Counted from the stretch's first letter, positions 1-13,050 are shown. The stretch is DNA of 64,000 nt from an uncultured Acinetobacter sp. (GCF_947493735.1 NZ_CANLSL010000008.1:1-64000); one strand, 5' to 3'. Translations and numbers: made by a program. Notes: generated from the letters alone by a model not told the origin.

Positions 1-86
1 TCAAAGCCTTTGATTTAGTGTTCTTTTATATCAATAATGGATTCGTTTAATGCCAGCATACTTTTTGAAACACCACCCGAAATAAT

Positions 87-398
87 ATGACTGAACCAGA
101 GAAAAGGCTTTGGTCAGTTCTTCGGAATAAACAATTTGGTGTGAAATTTAGAAGACAACATGGAATAGGTCACTATATTGCTGACTTTTATAGCCCTGAA
201 ATCAGATTGGTTATTGAGTTGGATGGAGATTCACATTTTCACCAAGATGCAATCCAATATGATGCTGTGCGGGATGAGTATATGCGAGCGTTAGGTATCG
301 TGGTCATTCGTTTATTAAATCAAGATGTTATGTGTAAGTTTGATGCTGTGCAGTCTTATATCCAAGCACAAATAATAGATAGAAAAGCGAATATTTAG
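87..398 (+). CDS. DUF559 / Vsr-like endonuclease-domain protein
   Basis: ORF MTEPEKRLWSVLRNKQFGVKFRRQHGIGHYIADFYSPEIRLVIELDGDSH... shows the DUF559 pattern (FRRQ..I..YIADFY....LVIELDG..H). Confidence 0.85.
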   Translation: MTEPEKRLWSVLRNKQFGVKFRRQHGIGHYIADFYSPEIRLVIELDGDSHFHQDAIQYDAVRDEYMRALGIVVIRLLNQDVMCKFDAVQSYIQAQIIDRKANI

Positions 399-418
399 CG
401 GGTGCGAACCCTCCCTAG

Positions 419-439
419 CCCTCCCTTAGAAAGGGAGGG
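419..439. repeat. Inverted repeat CCCTCCCTT-AGA-AAGGGAGGG downstream of the DUF559 ORF, with a related CCTCCCTTCAAAGGGG segment at ~484-498
   Basis: Direct reading: perfect 9-bp stem; nearby 'gggtgcgaaccctccc' and 'gttgggtgcggttct' look like partial copies. Confidence 0.6.
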
Positions 440-517
440 AATTACGCTTATTAGCGGATGTTGGTTCTAAACCTGCATTACTCCTCCCTTCAAAGGGGAA
501 GTTGGGTGCGGTTCTAC

Positions 518-549
518 AAAAAAGCACGCTAAATTTAGCGTGCTTTTTT
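518..549. terminator. Bidirectional intrinsic terminator between the DUF559 ORF and phoX
   Basis: Perfect palindrome AAAAAAGCACGCTAAA/TTTAGCGTGCTTTTTT. Confidence 0.85.
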
Positions 550-570
550 ATGGATTTGAACTACTTGGAA

Positions 571-2775
571 TTAACCTGCGATCACGCCACCATCATCACG
601 AGTGATCACGACGGTAGCTGAACGTGGACGTGCGGTTGAGTTCGTACGATCTGTCTGAGATGCAGGCCAGTGGCTGGTTGGTGCGTCAAAGCTTGCCGAG
701 TCTTCACCCGGATGTTGCACATTGATAAAGATCGCTTTGTGATCAGGTGTAGTCGTCACACCAGTGATCTCACATTCTTTAGGGCCTGTCAGGAAGCGAC
801 GTAGATTGTCATCAGTGACTTGTGCGCCAACGATGGTGGTTTGACCATTTGAAGTGGTTGCTGTTGTGCCATCACCAACTTCACCCGGCAGCGCCGCTAG
901 CATCATACAGTTAGTGGTGTCGGTATATGCACCGTCATCTGTTTGAAGCCATAATACACCACGTGTATCGAACCACATGCCATCTGGGCTAGAGAGGTCG
1001 TTGGCATCAGTAAGTTTAGATAGATTGATTGTTGGATCCATTGCCGCTTCTGCACCGAATAGATAAATATCCCAAGCAAATGAAGTCGCTGTGGTCATAT
1101 CGTCTGCTTCACGGAAGCGAATCACGTGACCATTAATATTGCCTTTATTGGTTTTTTCATCACCGTCGATTGCAGGGTTGTCATAGGTGTCTTGATAGTT
1201 TCGTGGATTCGCTGCATCGGTTGAATAGCTTGTACCACGGTTAGAGTTGTTGGTAAGGGTGACGTAGACTTCACCATTCATTGGGTTGACTGCACACCAT
1301 TCTGGACGATCCATCTTGGTTGCGCCAACTGCATCCGCAGCGAGGCGTGCAAATGTCACCACATCTGCCTGCGAGCCAAAAGGGTAGACTGCGTTGCTTT
1401 CATCTAAGCCATTTTTACCATAAGTCAATGCAATCCATTCACCTGTACCATCATCATTGAACTTGGCAACATACAAAGTGCCATTGTTCATGTATTTGTC
1501 ACCTGCGCTATAGCCACCGTTGATGTCGCTATTGCTCCACGTTGCATCAGATACAAACTTGTAGATGTACTCGCCACGTGAGTCATCGCCCATGTAAAAA
1601 GCAAGCGGTTGCCCTTCAATGGCACGGCTAGAACGACAGTCTTCATGCGCAAAACGACCGAGAGCAGTACGTTTTACAGGATTTACAGAGCGGTCGAATG
1701 GGTCGATTTCAACAATCCAACCAAAGGTATTTGCGCTATTACGGTAATCTTGAGTTGCATCACCTGCGATCACAGATGAATTCCAACGGTCGAAAAGATC
1801 TTGCTCATTGGTGCTCGAAATCGCTGATTCCCAACCATAGCGAGAAGATGCTTTTTGTTTTAAGCCATAACGATTCAGTGCAACGACTTCTTTGGCACTG
1901 CGTAGCGCATCATCGCCATCGTTACGAACGAAGTAGCCAATAAAGTTTTCTTCTGTTGTGAGGTAAGTCCCCCAAGGTGTATAACCATTACCACAGTTGT
2001 TATGTGTACCACGTGTCTTGGTACCATTCGCAGAGTATGCTGTGCGTACAAGATCAGAATTTTTTACAGGACCTGCAAAATCCATCTCTGTTGATGCAGT
2101 GATACGACGGTTAAAGTCAGAATCTTTTTTGATGGTAACAACTTGGGTTGTTTCATCTTTTTCAAGGTGAATCACAGATACACCGTGCGAATTCATTTCA
2201 CGAAGCACTTCATCTTCTGGACGACGACCTTCGGCATCAACCTGTGGTCCTGCATTGTGCAAAAAAGTTTGATTGATGTATTCATGATTCATCACCAATA
2301 AGCCTTGCTCAGAAACATTGGCATCGTATTTGCCACTTGCCAAACCAAAGAAAGTCATACCATCGTGGCAGTCACCTGAACGAAGCTCAAAGCTTGCACC
2401 TGACGGCACGTTATTATCATTCCAAGCAGATTCAGTTGCGTTCAATGGATCACCCAAAGCATACAGCACAGTTGCAGTATAGCCTTCTGGGACAGTCACC
2501 CAATCATTCAAATTCTTATCAACTGCTTTAAAAGTGAGGCTTTCAGGGCGTTGGTTGGTTGGTTCTTCTGGTATTGGTTCTTCAGATGAATTGTTATCGT
2601 CATCGCTACAAGCGACAAGGCTTGATGCAAGTGTCAAAGCCACCGTTGCCGATGCTGTTTTTTTAATTAAACTACGACGTGAAATATGATGTTCTAAAAT
2701 GTCACGAAAATGTGGATTGTCTGAGTTGTTGTTATCTAACTCTTGGTCTTCAAAGTATGGTGTACGCTCGGTCAT
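571..2775 (-). CDS. phoX: PhoX family (DUF839) alkaline phosphatase with Tat signal and lipobox-like sequence
   Basis: 734 aa; N-terminal SRRSLIKKTASATVALTLASSLVAC; PhoX-type motifs (MNHEYI, NCGNGYTPWGTYLTTEE, SPDGMWFDTRGVLWLQTDD). Confidence 0.88.
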   Translation of the reverse strand: MTERTPYFEDQELDNNNSDNPHFRDILEHHISRRSLIKKTASATVALTLASSLVACSDDDNNSSEEPIPEEPTNQRPESLTFKAVDKNLNDWVTVPEGYTATVLYALGDPLNATESAWNDNNVPSGASFELRSGDCHDGMTFFGLASGKYDANVSEQGLLVMNHEYINQTFLHNAGPQVDAEGRRPEDEVLREMNSHGVSVIHLEKDETTQVVTIKKDSDFNRRITASTEMDFAGPVKNSDLVRTAYSANGTKTRGTHNNCGNGYTPWGTYLTTEENFIGYFVRNDGDDALRSAKEVVALNRYGLKQKASSRYGWESAISSTNEQDLFDRWNSSVIAGDATQDYRNSANTFGWIVEIDPFDRSVNPVKRTALGRFAHEDCRSSRAIEGQPLAFYMGDDSRGEYIYKFVSDATWSNSDINGGYSAGDKYMNNGTLYVAKFNDDGTGEWIALTYGKNGLDESNAVYPFGSQADVVTFARLAADAVGATKMDRPEWCAVNPMNGEVYVTLTNNSNRGTSYSTDAANPRNYQDTYDNPAIDGDEKTNKGNINGHVIRFREADDMTTATSFAWDIYLFGAEAAMDPTINLSKLTDANDLSSPDGMWFDTRGVLWLQTDDGAYTDTTNCMMLAALPGEVGDGTTATTSNGQTTIVGAQVTDDNLRRFLTGPKECEITGVTTTPDHKAIFINVQHPGEDSASFDAPTSHWPASQTDRTNSTARPRSATVVITRDDGGVIAG

Positions 2776-2981
2776 GATGATTCCCTGGCAAGTGCGTGTT
2801 AAGGTAAAAATGTTTTAGCTTAGGCTAAGCAGGGAATATGTCAGTGCGGTGAAGTTTTCTTTACAAAGTGATGAATTGGGAAAAATATTCAAAAAATCAA
2901 ATTGTTGTAAATTAAAAGTAATATATTTTTAGGGCGTTTAAGCCGAATTTATATAATCCAACAGTCATCCATGTTGTTAAA

Positions 2982-3761
2982 TTATTCTACCTCTTTACGC
3001 TTTTCAATCAATTTACCAAACAACAATCCCAATTCAAAAAGCATCCACATCGGAATCGCCAACATCAACATAGAAATGGCATCAGGCGGCGTAGCAAACA
3101 TTGCCACAAAGAAACAACCGACAATGATAAAACGACGTTTTTCAATCAAATCTTGCGTGCTCACCACACCAATCATGATTAACAACAAGGTCGCGACAGG
3201 TATCTCAAAAGTCAGCCCAAACACCACAAATAGTTTTAAACAAAAACTGAGATAGCTATTGATATCGGTCATCGGTGCGACGGTTTCAGGGGATACGTGG
3301 ATAAAAAAACCTAAAATCGCAGGCAAAGTAATAAAATAGGCAAAAGCAATCCCAATATAAAACAAGCTGATACTGGCGATGAGTAATGGCAGGGCAAGTT
3401 TCTTTTCACGTTGATACAGCGCAGGTTTGAAAAATGCCCAAATTTGATACAACACATACGGCATCGCAATCATAAATGCCAAAAAGAAATTCAGCTTAAA
3501 CGGTGCCATGAATGTCGCTGTCACATCAGTGGCAATCATGGATGAGGTCGAAGGAAGCTGTGCTCGCAAAGGCTCAGACAGCAGTTGATACGTATCATTG
3601 GCAAACGGCAATAATGCAAAAAACAGTACCAAAAGCGCAATGACCACCTTGATCAAATGCCCACGCAAGATCATCAGGTGCTTGGTGATCGGCATACTGT
3701 CTAATGCTTCTGATGTGTTATCTAAATCGATTTGTGAAGTGTTGGCATTGGACTGTGTCAT
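2982..3761 (-). CDS. tatC: Sec-independent protein translocase TatC
   Basis: 259 aa, multi-TM, MPITKHLMILRGHLIKVVIALLVLF... ; adjacent to tatB and tatA. Confidence 0.95.
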   Translation of the reverse strand: MTQSNANTSQIDLDNTSEALDSMPITKHLMILRGHLIKVVIALLVLFFALLPFANDTYQLLSEPLRAQLPSTSSMIATDVTATFMAPFKLNFFLAFMIAMPYVLYQIWAFFKPALYQREKKLALPLLIASISLFYIGIAFAYFITLPAILGFFIHVSPETVAPMTDINSYLSFCLKLFVVFGLTFEIPVATLLLIMIGVVSTQDLIEKRRFIIVGCFFVAMFATPPDAISMLMLAIPMWMLFELGLLFGKLIEKRKEVE

Positions 3762-3813
3762 ATCGAATACTACATTTTGATGATGATTGGTGTGGTATGG
3801 CTAGGTTGAATGG

Positions 3814-4293
3814 TTAGACAGCATCTTGATATTCAAAGGTGACGCATTTTGCACGCTGTAGAAACTGCGTTTGAAATGGAATATTTAAGCTGTATTCAGT
3901 GCAATATTGATATGAACGATTCACAATTTTATTTGTGCTAATTGGTGCATTGACCGTTTGTTTAAGCTCAACAATATCATCACTCACCAGTTCGCCATTA
4001 CCCACAACAGGCGATTTAAATGGCATCAATTTTTGATGTTTGGCTTGCTCATATTGCGCTTGCATTTTGGCTTCTAAGTCTTTGATGCGTTGTAGCTCTT
4101 GTTGCATCTGTGCTTTGAGTTCGGACATGCGTAGTTCACGATCAATGTCGTTTTGTACGCTATTGACCATGCGTTTCAGCTTGCCATACCAACGCCCTGC
4201 AAAGCGTGCAGCCTCAGGCAGTTTGTCAGGGCCCAGCACAATCAATGCGACCACAGCAAATAAGAAAAGCTCGGAAATTCCCAAATTAAACAT
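3814..4293 (-). CDS. tatB: Sec-independent protein translocase TatB
   Basis: MFNLGISELFLFAVVALIVLGPDKLPEAARFAGRW typical TatB N-terminus. Confidence 0.95.
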   Translation of the reverse strand: MFNLGISELFLFAVVALIVLGPDKLPEAARFAGRWYGKLKRMVNSVQNDIDRELRMSELKAQMQQELQRIKDLEAKMQAQYEQAKHQKLMPFKSPVVGNGELVSDDIVELKQTVNAPISTNKIVNRSYQYCTEYSLNIPFQTQFLQRAKCVTFEYQDAV

Positions 4294-4340
4294 AAATGTT
4301 CTACTTGATTCTGCTCAGACAGCGAGTCGCTAAAAATTAT

Positions 4341-5683
<1,343 letters not shown>

Positions 5684-5740
5684 GAGCTACTCAGATTTTG
5701 GCTTTTAAGCATAGTAAAGGGTAAAGCATTTTAGGGAAAT

Positions 5741-6346
5741 TTATTTCATCATAGATTTGAGCGCAGCACGAATCAGTCCTGCGCTATCGTCATGTTCTGA
5801 TTTTACCGCAGCTATGGCTTTTTGGGCTTCGGCAGGTTTGTAGCCAAGACTGACCAATGCAGACTCAGCTTCTGCTACAGGCGAGTCAGGGATAAACTGA
5901 ATACGTTCTAAGCCACTTGAACTAGAACTCGTCGTACTATTTCCAAGCGCTTTTAGGCGATCACGAAGTTCAATGATTAGACGCTCTGCGGTTTTTTTAC
6001 CGATTCCCGGTACTTTGACCAAAGTATTTACATCTTCAAGCTCAATGCAATGAATTAGCATCTCAAAGCTTAGACTGGATAAGATGCCTAAAGCCATTTT
6101 TGCACCGATGCCATTGACTTTGAGTAAGGTGCGGAAAATCACTTTATCTTGGAGTTCGCTAAAGCCATATAATTGCTGTGCATCTTCACGTACTACGAAA
6201 TGCGTCCAAAGCGTGACGGTTTCGCCACGTTTGAGTTGGCAAAAAGTGGAGAGTGGTGTATCGACTTCATAGCCGACACCGCCGACATTGAGGATAACGG
6301 TAGCACCTTCGAGGTGTTGGATTTCGCCAGTAAGTGAGCCGATCAT
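5741..6346 (-). CDS. ruvA: Holliday junction branch migration protein RuvA
   Basis: MIGSLTGEI...; HhH motifs KVNGIGAKMALGILS, KVPGIGKKTAERLIIELRD. Confidence 0.97.
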   Translation of the reverse strand: MIGSLTGEIQHLEGATVILNVGGVGYEVDTPLSTFCQLKRGETVTLWTHFVVREDAQQLYGFSELQDKVIFRTLLKVNGIGAKMALGILSSLSFEMLIHCIELEDVNTLVKVPGIGKKTAERLIIELRDRLKALGNSTTSSSSSGLERIQFIPDSPVAEAESALVSLGYKPAEAQKAIAAVKSEHDDSAGLIRAALKSMMK

Positions 6347-6443
6347 AATAATAAATTTCTTAATCTAAGGTTTTGAACTGCAACTATTATAATGAAAAAA
6401 TAGTCAATGTTGGATTTAATAGATTTCATGGGAGCTGATACAT

Positions 6444-7781
6444 TTACAGTAATCCCACTTTATTTCCCTGTAACTCTTGCGAGATCGCATAAGCCTGATG
6501 ATCCGAAAATTTACTAATCACATCCAAAACCTGCATGACATTTTGGAAATAATCCTCGCCAATCTGAATCCCCAAACTATTGAGAATAATCATCAAGCGC
6601 TGTTCTTTAAAACTCACTCGACGTTCAGGATCAGTCAGCGGAATAAACGCATTGAGTAAATGTTGAACACTGGCATGTGCCAATAGCTCCAAATCGGCTT
6701 TATGACGATGATTGAAAATTTTCGTGCGTGCTAAATCTTTGGCTTTTTGAATGCCGTGCGCAATGTCGGCACTGCAATAATGCAACAAACCATGTGGCAA
6801 TTCGCCTGCAAGCAATTGATCATGATGATTGGCAAATGCTGTGGTCACTTCATCGACCAAGCGTTTCATGGCTCGACCACGAAGAGCCGCAATTTTTTGT
6901 TGCCAAGAGGTATTTTGCCCAAGCTCCTCAGGCAGACCATAGTCGGCAACCAGCTCGGTAAAAATCGGCTCTACTTCTTCATAGCTGAGCATATTGAGGA
7001 TAATGCCATCTTCCAAATCAATCAGCGCATAGCAAATATCATCAGCAGCTTCGAGTAGATAGGTCAGCGGATGACGGCAATAATGATATTCACCGAGTTG
7101 AATCAGTCCAAGCTGTTCAGCAACCAATTGCAACACATCTTTTTCCGTGCGATAGCAACCAAACTTCGGTCGATGATGATTCGGTGTACGGTCTGTATCA
7201 TCAATGATTTTACTGAGCCAAGGATACTTTAAGTAAGCACCAAGCGTGGCATAAGTCAGGCGCATTCCACCATCGTTGGGATGATAATCAAGACGTGACA
7301 GGACTCTTAAACCTTGCGCATTACCTTCGAACTGACGCAAATCTGCCCATTGTTCTGAGGTAAAAAGATAGGGTTTATTTAGATAGGTCTGATCAAACCA
7401 ATCTCGAATCGCATATTCACCCGCATGACCAAACGGTGGATTGCCAATATCATGCGCCAAACACGCAGCTTGAATGATTGCACCGACATCGGCAGGACTA
7501 ACCCAAGACGGTAGGTGCTTTTCGATCTTTTCCGCAGCCAGCATCCCGAGCGAACGACCGATACAAGATACTTCGAGGGAATGAGTCAGGCGAGTATGAA
7601 TGCCGTCGTGCTGGGTCAGTGGATGGACTTGGGTTTTACGGTTCAGTTGTCTAAAACTTTGTGAAAAAATGATCCGATCATAATCTTTGTGAAATGGGCT
7701 ACGTGCTTGTTCTGATGTGCTTTTTTTACTGCCAAGACGTGAGGCGGCGAGCAAGTTTACCCAATTCATCTGTGTTGTCAT
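6444..7781 (-). CDS. dgt: Deoxyguanosinetriphosphate triphosphohydrolase-like (dGTPase, HD domain)
   Basis: FRQLNRKTQVHPL..DGIHTRLTHSLEVSCIGRSLG, AHDIGNPPFGHAGE. Confidence 0.93.
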   Translation of the reverse strand: MTTQMNWVNLLAASRLGSKKSTSEQARSPFHKDYDRIIFSQSFRQLNRKTQVHPLTQHDGIHTRLTHSLEVSCIGRSLGMLAAEKIEKHLPSWVSPADVGAIIQAACLAHDIGNPPFGHAGEYAIRDWFDQTYLNKPYLFTSEQWADLRQFEGNAQGLRVLSRLDYHPNDGGMRLTYATLGAYLKYPWLSKIIDDTDRTPNHHRPKFGCYRTEKDVLQLVAEQLGLIQLGEYHYCRHPLTYLLEAADDICYALIDLEDGIILNMLSYEEVEPIFTELVADYGLPEELGQNTSWQQKIAALRGRAMKRLVDEVTTAFANHHDQLLAGELPHGLLHYCSADIAHGIQKAKDLARTKIFNHRHKADLELLAHASVQHLLNAFIPLTDPERRVSFKEQRLMIILNSLGIQIGEDYFQNVMQVLDVISKFSDHQAYAISQELQGNKVGLL

Positions 7782-8036
7782 TCTCTGTAAACTCTCTCAT
7801 TTAGTGATTTCTAATCATTGGCTTATCATGCCATGACTTTGTGAAAAATTCATTAGCATAGCGACTTGGTTTGTCGCCTCTCTTTCTTTCAGTGCAGTTT
7901 TATTTTTAAAAATAAATTCTAGGTTAACTAAATCTTGAACCTACTTTAATAATGTGAATAATTAATAGTCGGTTAAAACAAATATAGAATGAAGCATCTC
8001 AGCCGATTTATTTGCTATTTTTTTGATTGGTTCTGA

Positions 8037-8840
8037 GTGATGGAGTATGTGTTGAGTACATCGAGTTTTGCCCGCATATTGATGATTTTGGATCTTTTTT
8101 CAGTCCAGCGTCCTGTCATTGATGTGGATGATATTTGCAACGAGCTTGATGTATCGAAGCCGATGGCGTACCGCTATCTGAAAGAATTGGTCGAAGTTGG
8201 TTTGTTGAAAAAAGCGCACCATCAGGTTGGCTCTTATGTGCTTGGCTCAAAGGTAGCGCTATTGGATTATGTTGCTCGAGAAAGCGATCCGTGGGTACAG
8301 CTCTGCATTCCGCAGATGCGAGAAGTGGTTAATCGTACTGAAATGTTGTGTTTAATCACGGCATTAGAGGGCAAGAGTTGTATTGATATTCATCATGAAT
8401 CATATCGTAATGAAGGCTTGGTCTATGGTCGTGGTTGTCCGCGCGCCTTGTCGGCTGGATCATCGGCAAAGATCATCTTGGCAAATCTGACGAAAAAACA
8501 GCAAATCGAATATTATCAATATCTCTCAAATGATCTACTCGAAAATGGTTTTGCGAGTTCTGAGCAGGAATTTATCACCAAGCTCAGACAAATCAAAAAG
8601 CAGGGCTACTATGTTTCTCAAGGCGAGTTGCATCCTGATTTTTCTAGTATTTCGGTACCTGTGCGCTATTCGAGTAAAGAAGCACCATGGGCGTTCACTG
8701 TATTGGCATCGACTAATCGTTTTGAATTCATTGATACGCAAAAAATCGTGGAGATGCTCAAACGTAGTACTGAAGTGGTAGAGCAACAGGCTTTGCAAAT
8801 TGAAAATGAGATTGTGCAAAGTCCTGAAACCGATAAATAA
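8037..8840 (+). CDS. IclR-family transcriptional regulator
   Basis: N-terminal wHTH (SFARILMILDLFSVQRPVIDVDDICNELDVSKPMAYRYLKELVEVGLL) plus IclR-type effector domain. Confidence 0.88.
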   Translation: MMEYVLSTSSFARILMILDLFSVQRPVIDVDDICNELDVSKPMAYRYLKELVEVGLLKKAHHQVGSYVLGSKVALLDYVARESDPWVQLCIPQMREVVNRTEMLCLITALEGKSCIDIHHESYRNEGLVYGRGCPRALSAGSSAKIILANLTKKQQIEYYQYLSNDLLENGFASSEQEFITKLRQIKKQGYYVSQGELHPDFSSISVPVRYSSKEAPWAFTVLASTNRFEFIDTQKIVEMLKRSTEVVEQQALQIENEIVQSPETDK

Positions 8841-9034
8841 ACCTGCTGATTTTTTATTTTGGCAAATTCAAGCAAGAAGTTCTGAATTAATTGTCCGCTG
8901 TTGCTAGCTGAAAATGTCGATTCGCAGTAGAATATGACTCTTCATTTTTGCCGTATTGTCACAGATATTTTCTTTGTCACAATCTTAGTCACATTGCGCA
9001 GGTTCAAAAGACTTGCCGTGGAGCCAAAATCAAC

Positions 9035-12000
9035 ATGTTTATCGTGGCCGGTGCGTCTGCACATTCTGCTTTTAAGCAAGCTCAATTACTCTCTCGCCTA
9101 TCGTCAATAGATACTGTCCAAAGTGTGGAAAGTCAATGGGTTTACTTGTTTGATCAAGCCTTAAATGATGAAACTTTGCAATCGGCGAATGCGCTGTTAA
9201 ACGACAGTCAAGCCTTTGCGCTTCGCCAAGCAGGTGGTGATGAAGTGCAAGTTTTGGTGACACCTCGTGTCGGGACGATTTCGCCGTGGTCATCAAAAGC
9301 AACTGATATTTTTAAGAACTGTAATACCCCAGTACATCGCCTAGAACGTGGCGTGCTATACACGTTGAAAGGTGTATCAAGCGTTTCAAACACATTGAAA
9401 CTGGCATTGCACGATCGCATGACTGAAAGCGTGTTTGATCAGATTGACGATGCCAAAGCATTATTTGTGGAAACAGCACCAAAACCATTAAATAGCATTG
9501 ATATTCTTGGGCAAGGTAAAGAAGCCTTAGTTCAAGCCAATCGTGAATTTGGTTTTGCACTTTCTGATGAAGAAATTGATTATTTAACTGATGCGTTCAA
9601 TAAGCTCGGACGTAATCCGCATGACATCGAATTGATGATGTTTGCACAGGCAAACTCAGAGCATTGCCGTCATAAAATCTTTAATGCCCAGTGGACAATT
9701 GATGGTGAAAAACATCCACTCTCATTGTTCCAAATGATTAAAAATACCTATAAAGAATCGCCAACGGACGTCCTGTCTGCTTATAAAGACAATGCTTCAG
9801 TGATCGTTGGTTATGACACCATGCGCTTTTATCCAAAAGCCGATGACAATGGGCAATATGTCTATAAATACAAGAGTCAAGCTGCTCATATCTTGATGAA
9901 AGTGGAAACCCACAACCATCCAACAGCGATTTCTCCATTTGCAGGGGCGGCGACTGGTTCGGGTGGTGAGATCCGTGATGAAGGCGCAACTGGTCGTGGT
10001 GGTAAGCCAAAAGCAGGTTTAACAGGTTTTACCGTATCGAATTTGAATATTCCAGGTTTTGAACAACCGTGGGAAGACAACTACGGCAAGCCATCTCGTA
10101 TGGCATCACCGTTACAAATCATGATTGATGGGCCTTTAGGCGGTGCAGCATTTAACAATGAATTTGGTCGTCCAAACTTAACCGGTTATTTCCGTACTTT
10201 TGAACAAAATATCAATGGTGAAGTGAAAGGCTTCCATAAGCCGATCATGATCGCTGGTGGTTATGGCAACATTCGCCCTGACCATGTAGAAAAAGATCCC
10301 ATCCAAGAGGGTGATTTACTGATCGTGCTTGGTGGGCCTGCCATGTTGATCGGTCTTGGCGGTGGTGCAGCGTCTTCTGTAGATAGTGGCACCATGGGTG
10401 AGAGTTTAGATTTTGCTTCGGTACAACGTGAAAATCCTGAAATGGAACGTCGTTGCCAAGAAGTGATTGATACCTGTTGGCGTTTAGAAGATGCCAATCC
10501 GATCGTGTCAATACATGATGTCGGTGCGGGCGGTATCTCCAATGCTATGCCTGAATTGGTCAATGACCATGAGCTCGGTGCGGTGCTCAATCTGCGTAAG
10601 ATTCCATCGCTTGAACCGGGTATGTCACCGATGGAAATTTGGTCGAATGAAGCGCAAGAGCGTTATGTCTTGGCGATTCGTCCAAGTTCGTTGGCGCAGT
10701 TTGAAGACATCTGTGCTCGTGAACGTTGTCCATTTGCGGTATTGGGTGAAGCGACTGAAGCACGTCATTTGACCGTTGAAGATCCGTTATTTGAAAATAA
10801 TGCGGTGGATATGCCGATGCAGGTCATGCTTGGCGGTACACCACGTATGCAACGCAGCTATGAAACAGTGACTCGTCAAGGCAATGACTTTGATGCGTCG
10901 AAAATTGATCTCAGCGATGCGATTTTCCGTGTATTGAAAAATCCAACTGTGGCTTCGAAATCGTTTTTGATTACTATTGGCGACCGTTCAATCACAGGCA
11001 TGGTTGCTCGTGATCAGATGGTCGGGCGTTGGCAAGTGCCTGTTGCAGATGCAGCGGTGACTACGACCAGTTTGCAAGGCTTCACAGGTGAAGCGATGGC
11101 AATCGGTGAGCGTCCGCCAGTGGCATTGCTAAATCCTGCGGCATCGGTGCGTCTTGCGGTGGCAGAGGCGATTACCAATATTGCTTCAGCAAATATTGAA
11201 CAACTCAGCGACATTAAACTCTCTGCAAACTGGATGGCAGCCGCAGGACAAAAAGGTGAAGATCAAGCCTTGTTTGAAGCGGTGAAAACTGTGGGTATGG
11301 AAATCTGTCCTGCGCTTGGTATTGCTATTCCTGTGGGTAAAGATTCATTGTCGATGCGTACCACATGGCAAGATGATGGCGTGGATAAATCAGTCACTTC
11401 ACCTGTTGCAGGTGTGATGACGGCGTTCGCTCCTGTGAACGATGTGCGTAAAACATTGACACCAGAATTAAAATCAGGCAGTGAATCGGTATTGGTGCGT
11501 ATTGATTTATCCAAAGGTCAATTCCGTCTTGGTGCATCGATCTTAGCGCAAGTTTATAAGGCGATTGGTACGACAGCACCTGACGTGGATAGCTTCGACG
11601 ATCTGAAAGCATTCTTTGCCTTAATTCAAGATTGGAATAATCGTGGACTCATTCAAGCCTATCACGATATCGGTGATGGCGGTGTATTGGCAACTGTGAC
11701 AGAGATGATGTTCGCATCTCGTCTAGGTGTTGCTCTTGAGCCACAAACGATTGAAAGCCTATTCGCAGAAGAAATTGGTGCAGTCTTACAAATTAAAGTA
11801 TCGGATTGGGAAAGTCTGCAGAGTGAAATTACCAATTCTAGCCTAAAAGATGCTATTTCATTGCTTGGTCAAGTGAATGATAATGATCAATTGATAGTGA
11901 ATGGTTTGACCTTTGAACGTATTGCACTACAACAGGCATGGTCAGAAGTATCCCATCAAATCCAACGTCTACGTGACAACGTGGAAACCGCAGATCAAGA

Positions 12001-12868
12001 ATTTGCTTTGATTGCAGATACAGGTCATCAAGGTTTGATTGCCAAGCCGACCTTTGATTTAAATGAAGCGATTGAAGCGTCCATGATCAATGTACGCCGT
12101 CCAAACATGGTGATCCTGCGTGAACAAGGCGTGAATGGTCATGTTGAAATGGCTGCTGCTTTTGATAAAGTTGGCTTTAATACGGTCGATGTGCACATGA
12201 GTGATTTGCTTGCAGGTCGCATTAATCTTGATGATTTTGAAGGTTTAGTGGCGTGCGGTGGTTTTTCATACGGTGACGTTCTTGGTGCAGGCGGCGGCTG
12301 GGCGAAGTCCGTGCTATTCAATGCCAAACTCCGTGATCAGTTTGAAAAATTCTTTAATCGTGATGAGACTTTCAGCCTCGGTGTGTGTAATGGCTGTCAG
12401 ATGTTGTCACAGCTTGCGCCATTAATTCCTGGTGCTAATCATTGGGGTCGTTTCCATCGCAATACTTCGGAAGTCTTTGAAGCACGTAGCGTCAATGTCC
12501 GTATCGAAAAATCAGCGTCTGTGCTTTTGGATGGAATGGAAGGTTCGATCTTACCGATCGCTGTGGCGCACGGTGAAGGGCGCTTGGTGGCAAGTGCAGA
12601 AAATCTTGCAACATTAAATGCGAACAGCCAAGTAGTGATGCGCTATGTCGATAGCCAAGGTAATCCGACCCAACATTATCCACTGAATCCGAACGGTTCA
12701 CCTGAAGCAATTACAGGTCTAACGTCGCTCGATGGACGTGCAACGATCATGATGCCACATCCAGAGCGTAACTTCCGTGCGCTACAACACTCTTGGAAGC
12801 CTGAAGATTGGCAACAAGATGGCGCATGGTTGCGTATGTTTAGAAATGCACGACGTTTCTTGGGTTAA
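9035..12868 (+). CDS. purL: Phosphoribosylformylglycinamidine synthase (start trimmed from ORF start 8948 to MFIVAGAS)
   Basis: [33 protein letters not shown]-terminal class I glutaminase domain [15 protein letters not shown]. Confidence 0.97.
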   Translation: MFIVAGASAHSAFKQAQLLSRLSSIDTVQSVESQWVYLFDQALNDETLQSANALLNDSQAFALRQAGGDEVQVLVTPRVGTISPWSSKATDIFKNCNTPVHRLERGVLYTLKGVSSVSNTLKLALHDRMTESVFDQIDDAKALFVETAPKPLNSIDILGQGKEALVQANREFGFALSDEEIDYLTDAFNKLGRNPHDIELMMFAQANSEHCRHKIFNAQWTIDGEKHPLSLFQMIKNTYKESPTDVLSAYKDNASVIVGYDTMRFYPKADDNGQYVYKYKSQAAHILMKVETHNHPTAISPFAGAATGSGGEIRDEGATGRGGKPKAGLTGFTVSNLNIPGFEQPWEDNYGKPSRMASPLQIMIDGPLGGAAFNNEFGRPNLTGYFRTFEQNINGEVKGFHKPIMIAGGYGNIRPDHVEKDPIQEGDLLIVLGGPAMLIGLGGGAASSVDSGTMGESLDFASVQRENPEMERRCQEVIDTCWRLEDANPIVSIHDVGAGGISNAMPELVNDHELGAVLNLRKIPSLEPGMSPMEIWSNEAQERYVLAIRPSSLAQFEDICARERCPFAVLGEATEARHLTVEDPLFENNAVDMPMQVMLGGTPRMQRSYETVTRQGNDFDASKIDLSDAIFRVLKNPTVASKSFLITIGDRSITGMVARDQMVGRWQVPVADAAVTTTSLQGFTGEAMAIGERPPVALLNPAASVRLAVAEAITNIASANIEQLSDIKLSANWMAAAGQKGEDQALFEAVKTVGMEICPALGIAIPVGKDSLSMRTTWQDDGVDKSVTSPVAGVMTAFAPVNDVRKTLTPELKSGSESVLVRIDLSKGQFRLGASILAQVYKAIGTTAPDVDSFDDLKAFFALIQDWNNRGLIQAYHDIGDGGVLATVTEMMFASRLGVALEPQTIESLFAEEIGAVLQIKVSDWESLQSEITNSSLKDAISLLGQVNDNDQLIVNGLTFERIALQQAWSEVSHQIQRLRDNVETADQEFALIADTGHQGLIAKPTFDLNEAIEASMINVRRPNMVILREQGVNGHVEMAAAFDKVGFNTVDVHMSDLLAGRINLDDFEGLVACGGFSYGDVLGAGGGWAKSVLFNAKLRDQFEKFFNRDETFSLGVCNGCQMLSQLAPLIPGANHWGRFHRNTSEVFEARSVNVRIEKSASVLLDGMEGSILPIAVAHGEGRLVASAENLATLNANSQVVMRYVDSQGNPTQHYPLNPNGSPEAITGLTSLDGRATIMMPHPERNFRALQHSWKPEDWQQDGAWLRMFRNARRFLG

Positions 12869-12881
12869 ATATATTGTAAAT

Positions 12882-12921
12882 GACCATAAAACCATCGGTA
12901 AGTGGTTTTATGGTCTTGTTT
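12882..12921 (+). terminator. Intrinsic terminator after purL
   Basis: GACCATAAAACCA-tcggtaag-TGGTTTTATGGTC followed by TTGTTT. Confidence 0.75.
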
Positions 12922-12994
12922 GCTTTGGCGTTTTTGATTGTCTATTGGCAAAATAAACAGCACAATTCACCAATGTCAGCGCAAGTATAATATG

Positions 12995-13027
12995 TCGAGC
13001 TGATTGATTCAGCTCGATTATTTTTTG
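12995..13027 (+). terminator. Putative intrinsic terminator between purL and nadB
   Basis: TCGAGCTGA-N5-TCAGCTCGA followed by TTATTTTTT. Confidence 0.6.
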
Positions 13028-13050
13028 ATTTTACAGCGTTGAATACGAGT

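Noticed and set aside
10245-10590. Antisense ORFs within purL
   Set aside because: Shadow ORFs opposite a conserved PurL frame.
12980-13027. Small RNA promoter/terminator unit (TATAAT followed at once by a hairpin and T-run)
   Set aside because: The TATAAT-like sequence is too close to the hairpin to leave a meaningful transcript; more simply a terminator.
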